Origin: Candidatus Omnitrophota bacterium
GTDB lineage: Bacteria > Omnitrophota > Gorgyraeia > Zapsychrales > Fredricksoniimonadaceae
NCBI GenBank assembly: GCA_013287965.1
Contig: JABDCU010000005.1
Span: 1 to 33,747, forward strand
Reading direction: 5' to 3'
Length of the DNA: 33,747 nt
Shown here piece by piece: positions 33,115-33,747 of this stretch; position 1 is the stretch's first letter; each line of letters starts with the position of its first letter. The notes beneath the pieces are model-generated. The model saw nothing but the letters and a program-made list of their open reading frames with translations, was not told the DNA's origin and did not search any database. The position numbers were made by a program, and so were the translations under genes.

Positions 33115-33747
33115 CTATTTGAGTTGCGATTTTAAATAATACCAAAATTGTCTTCTTTCAGTCCAAAGAAGCACCGGTACTTGACGCCAAAAACAAAAAC
33201 TGGTCCCCGCATCCTTCAATAATTTCAGGGCAGCCTTGAAACGGAAAAAATATAAACTGACCACAAACCAATAGCTCACCGCCCCATAGATATTTTCCAA
33301 TATCCTTCGCACCACATATCGGGCGGTGTCTTTTCCAAAAACCTGCCAGCGTTCTTCGATCTGCCAATCTTTGATCAATTCAACAGTTTCCCGCAACCCC
33401 TGCCAACCTGTCAGCGCTGTAAATTTGTTTGTTTGGTCCTTATGACGTCTCCAATAAAGAATAGCTGCTTCATCAAAACCAGTCGTACCAAAAGGGACTA
33501 TCCCATACAAATGGCTGGATTCCATAGCCTCCTGATATCCCCCTGCCTTAACTAAATCCTCTCTCTTAAAAGCAAAAACAGTCCCTGGCGCGCTGAACAT
33601 GACTTCGTTCCCATATTCACCTTTACAGAGCGTATTGAGCGCCAATAAATGTCCCGGCATATAACGAGGGCGATAATTAACAGTCCGGGAGCCTTTATCA
33701 AGCATCTGTCCTTGCGCATCTATGTGTTTTATTATACCCGCGGCACT
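33115..33747 (-). CDS. Family 2 glycosyltransferase, 5' end cut by window edge
   Basis: The frame is open through the right edge: 14 codons precede the ATG at 33705, so that methionine is internal and the gene is partial. About 210 residues are visible. PGTVFAFKREDLVKAGGYQE and GTTGFDEAAILYWRRH resemble the C-terminal acceptor-binding part of GT2 enzymes (the GGF/ED region), while the N-terminal DXD part lies outside. Hydrophobic stretches near VSYWFVVSLYFF suggest membrane association. The stop lies 11 bases before the NeuB-family gene. It probably assembles the repeat unit; donor unknown. Confidence 0.75.
   Translation of the reverse strand, partial: SAAGIIKHIDAQGQMLDKGSRTVNYRPRYMPGHLLALNTLCKGEYGNEVMFSAPGTVFAFKREDLVKAGGYQEAMESSHLYGIVPFGTTGFDEAAILYWRRHKDQTNKFTALTGWQGLRETVELIKDWQIEERWQVFGKDTARYVVRRILENIYGAVSYWFVVSLYFFRFKAALKLLKDAGTSFCFWRQVPVLLWTERRQFWYYLKSQLK

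Noticed and set aside
1-33747. Insertion sequences, prophage, CRISPR or tRNA genes
   Set aside because: I saw no transposase or integrase reading frame, no regularly spaced repeats and no cloverleaf-like sequence in the gaps, which are too short to hold them.

Overview
This window lies entirely inside one very long surface-polysaccharide (O-antigen or capsule type) biosynthesis locus. I recognise 37 genes. All are on the minus strand, packed with ATGA-type overlaps or gaps of about 20 bases or less, so transcription runs from the right edge to the left edge. Both ends are cut: the rightmost gene (a family 2 glycosyltransferase) lacks its 5' part and the leftmost gene (a second Wzy/O-antigen-ligase-like membrane protein) lacks its 3' part. 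There is no gene-free stretch over 300 bases, and I see no RNA gene, CRISPR, insertion sequence, promoter or terminator. The gene content (dTDP-rhamnose, CDP-deoxysugar, nonulosonic acids, Wzy, LIC12162-type transferase) points to a diderm environmental bacterium. The LIC12162-type and surface-carbohydrate families plus a VIPAKAGI/SRESGNP repeat would fit a poorly cultivated phylum such as Omnitrophota, but taxonomy is a low-confidence inference.

Layout in transcription order. (1) 33747-31120: end of a GT2, a NeuB-family synthase without the SAF domain, a PtmA-like SDR and a small HAD phosphatase. (2) 31127-23051: a pseudaminic-acid-type module: PseB, PseC, a class III (GSA-type) aminotransferase, an aldo/keto reductase, a methyltransferase, a SpsF/PseF-type cytidylyltransferase, a TIM-barrel isomerase, PseI with SAF domain, and a PseH-like GNAT. 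No PseG was found. (3) 23038-20208: a radical SAM protein and a 616-residue Rieske plus metallo-beta-lactamase protein that resembles CMP-N-acetylneuraminate hydroxylase (CMAH) and carries an extra C-terminal DUF1858-like CxxC domain. (4) 20205-10953: two paralogous surface-carbohydrate proteins flanking a five-gene block (NeuA-type CMP-sugar synthetase, methyltransferase, class IV aminotransferase, TIM barrel, SDR), then a LIC12162-type transferase and a GT2. (5) 10951-6235: rmlA-C-D-B for dTDP-L-rhamnose, followed by a methyltransferase and a CmcI/rhamnosyl-O-methyltransferase-like protein. (6) 6217-2963: glucose-1-phosphate cytidylyltransferase, CDP-glucose 4,6-dehydratase, an RmlC-like cupin and a reductase/epimerase, a route to a CDP-6-deoxyhexose. 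(7) 2966-1: a GT2 and two tandem paralogous Wzy-like proteins.

Together the genes would make a polysaccharide containing rhamnose (probably O-methylated), a CDP-derived 6-deoxyhexose and one or two nonulosonic acids. The most unusual element is the CMAH-like enzyme: it suggests bacterial hydroxylation of a CMP-activated nonulosonic acid (for example N-acetyl to N-glycolyl), a chemistry best known from animal Neu5Gc synthesis. Substrate and product are inference.
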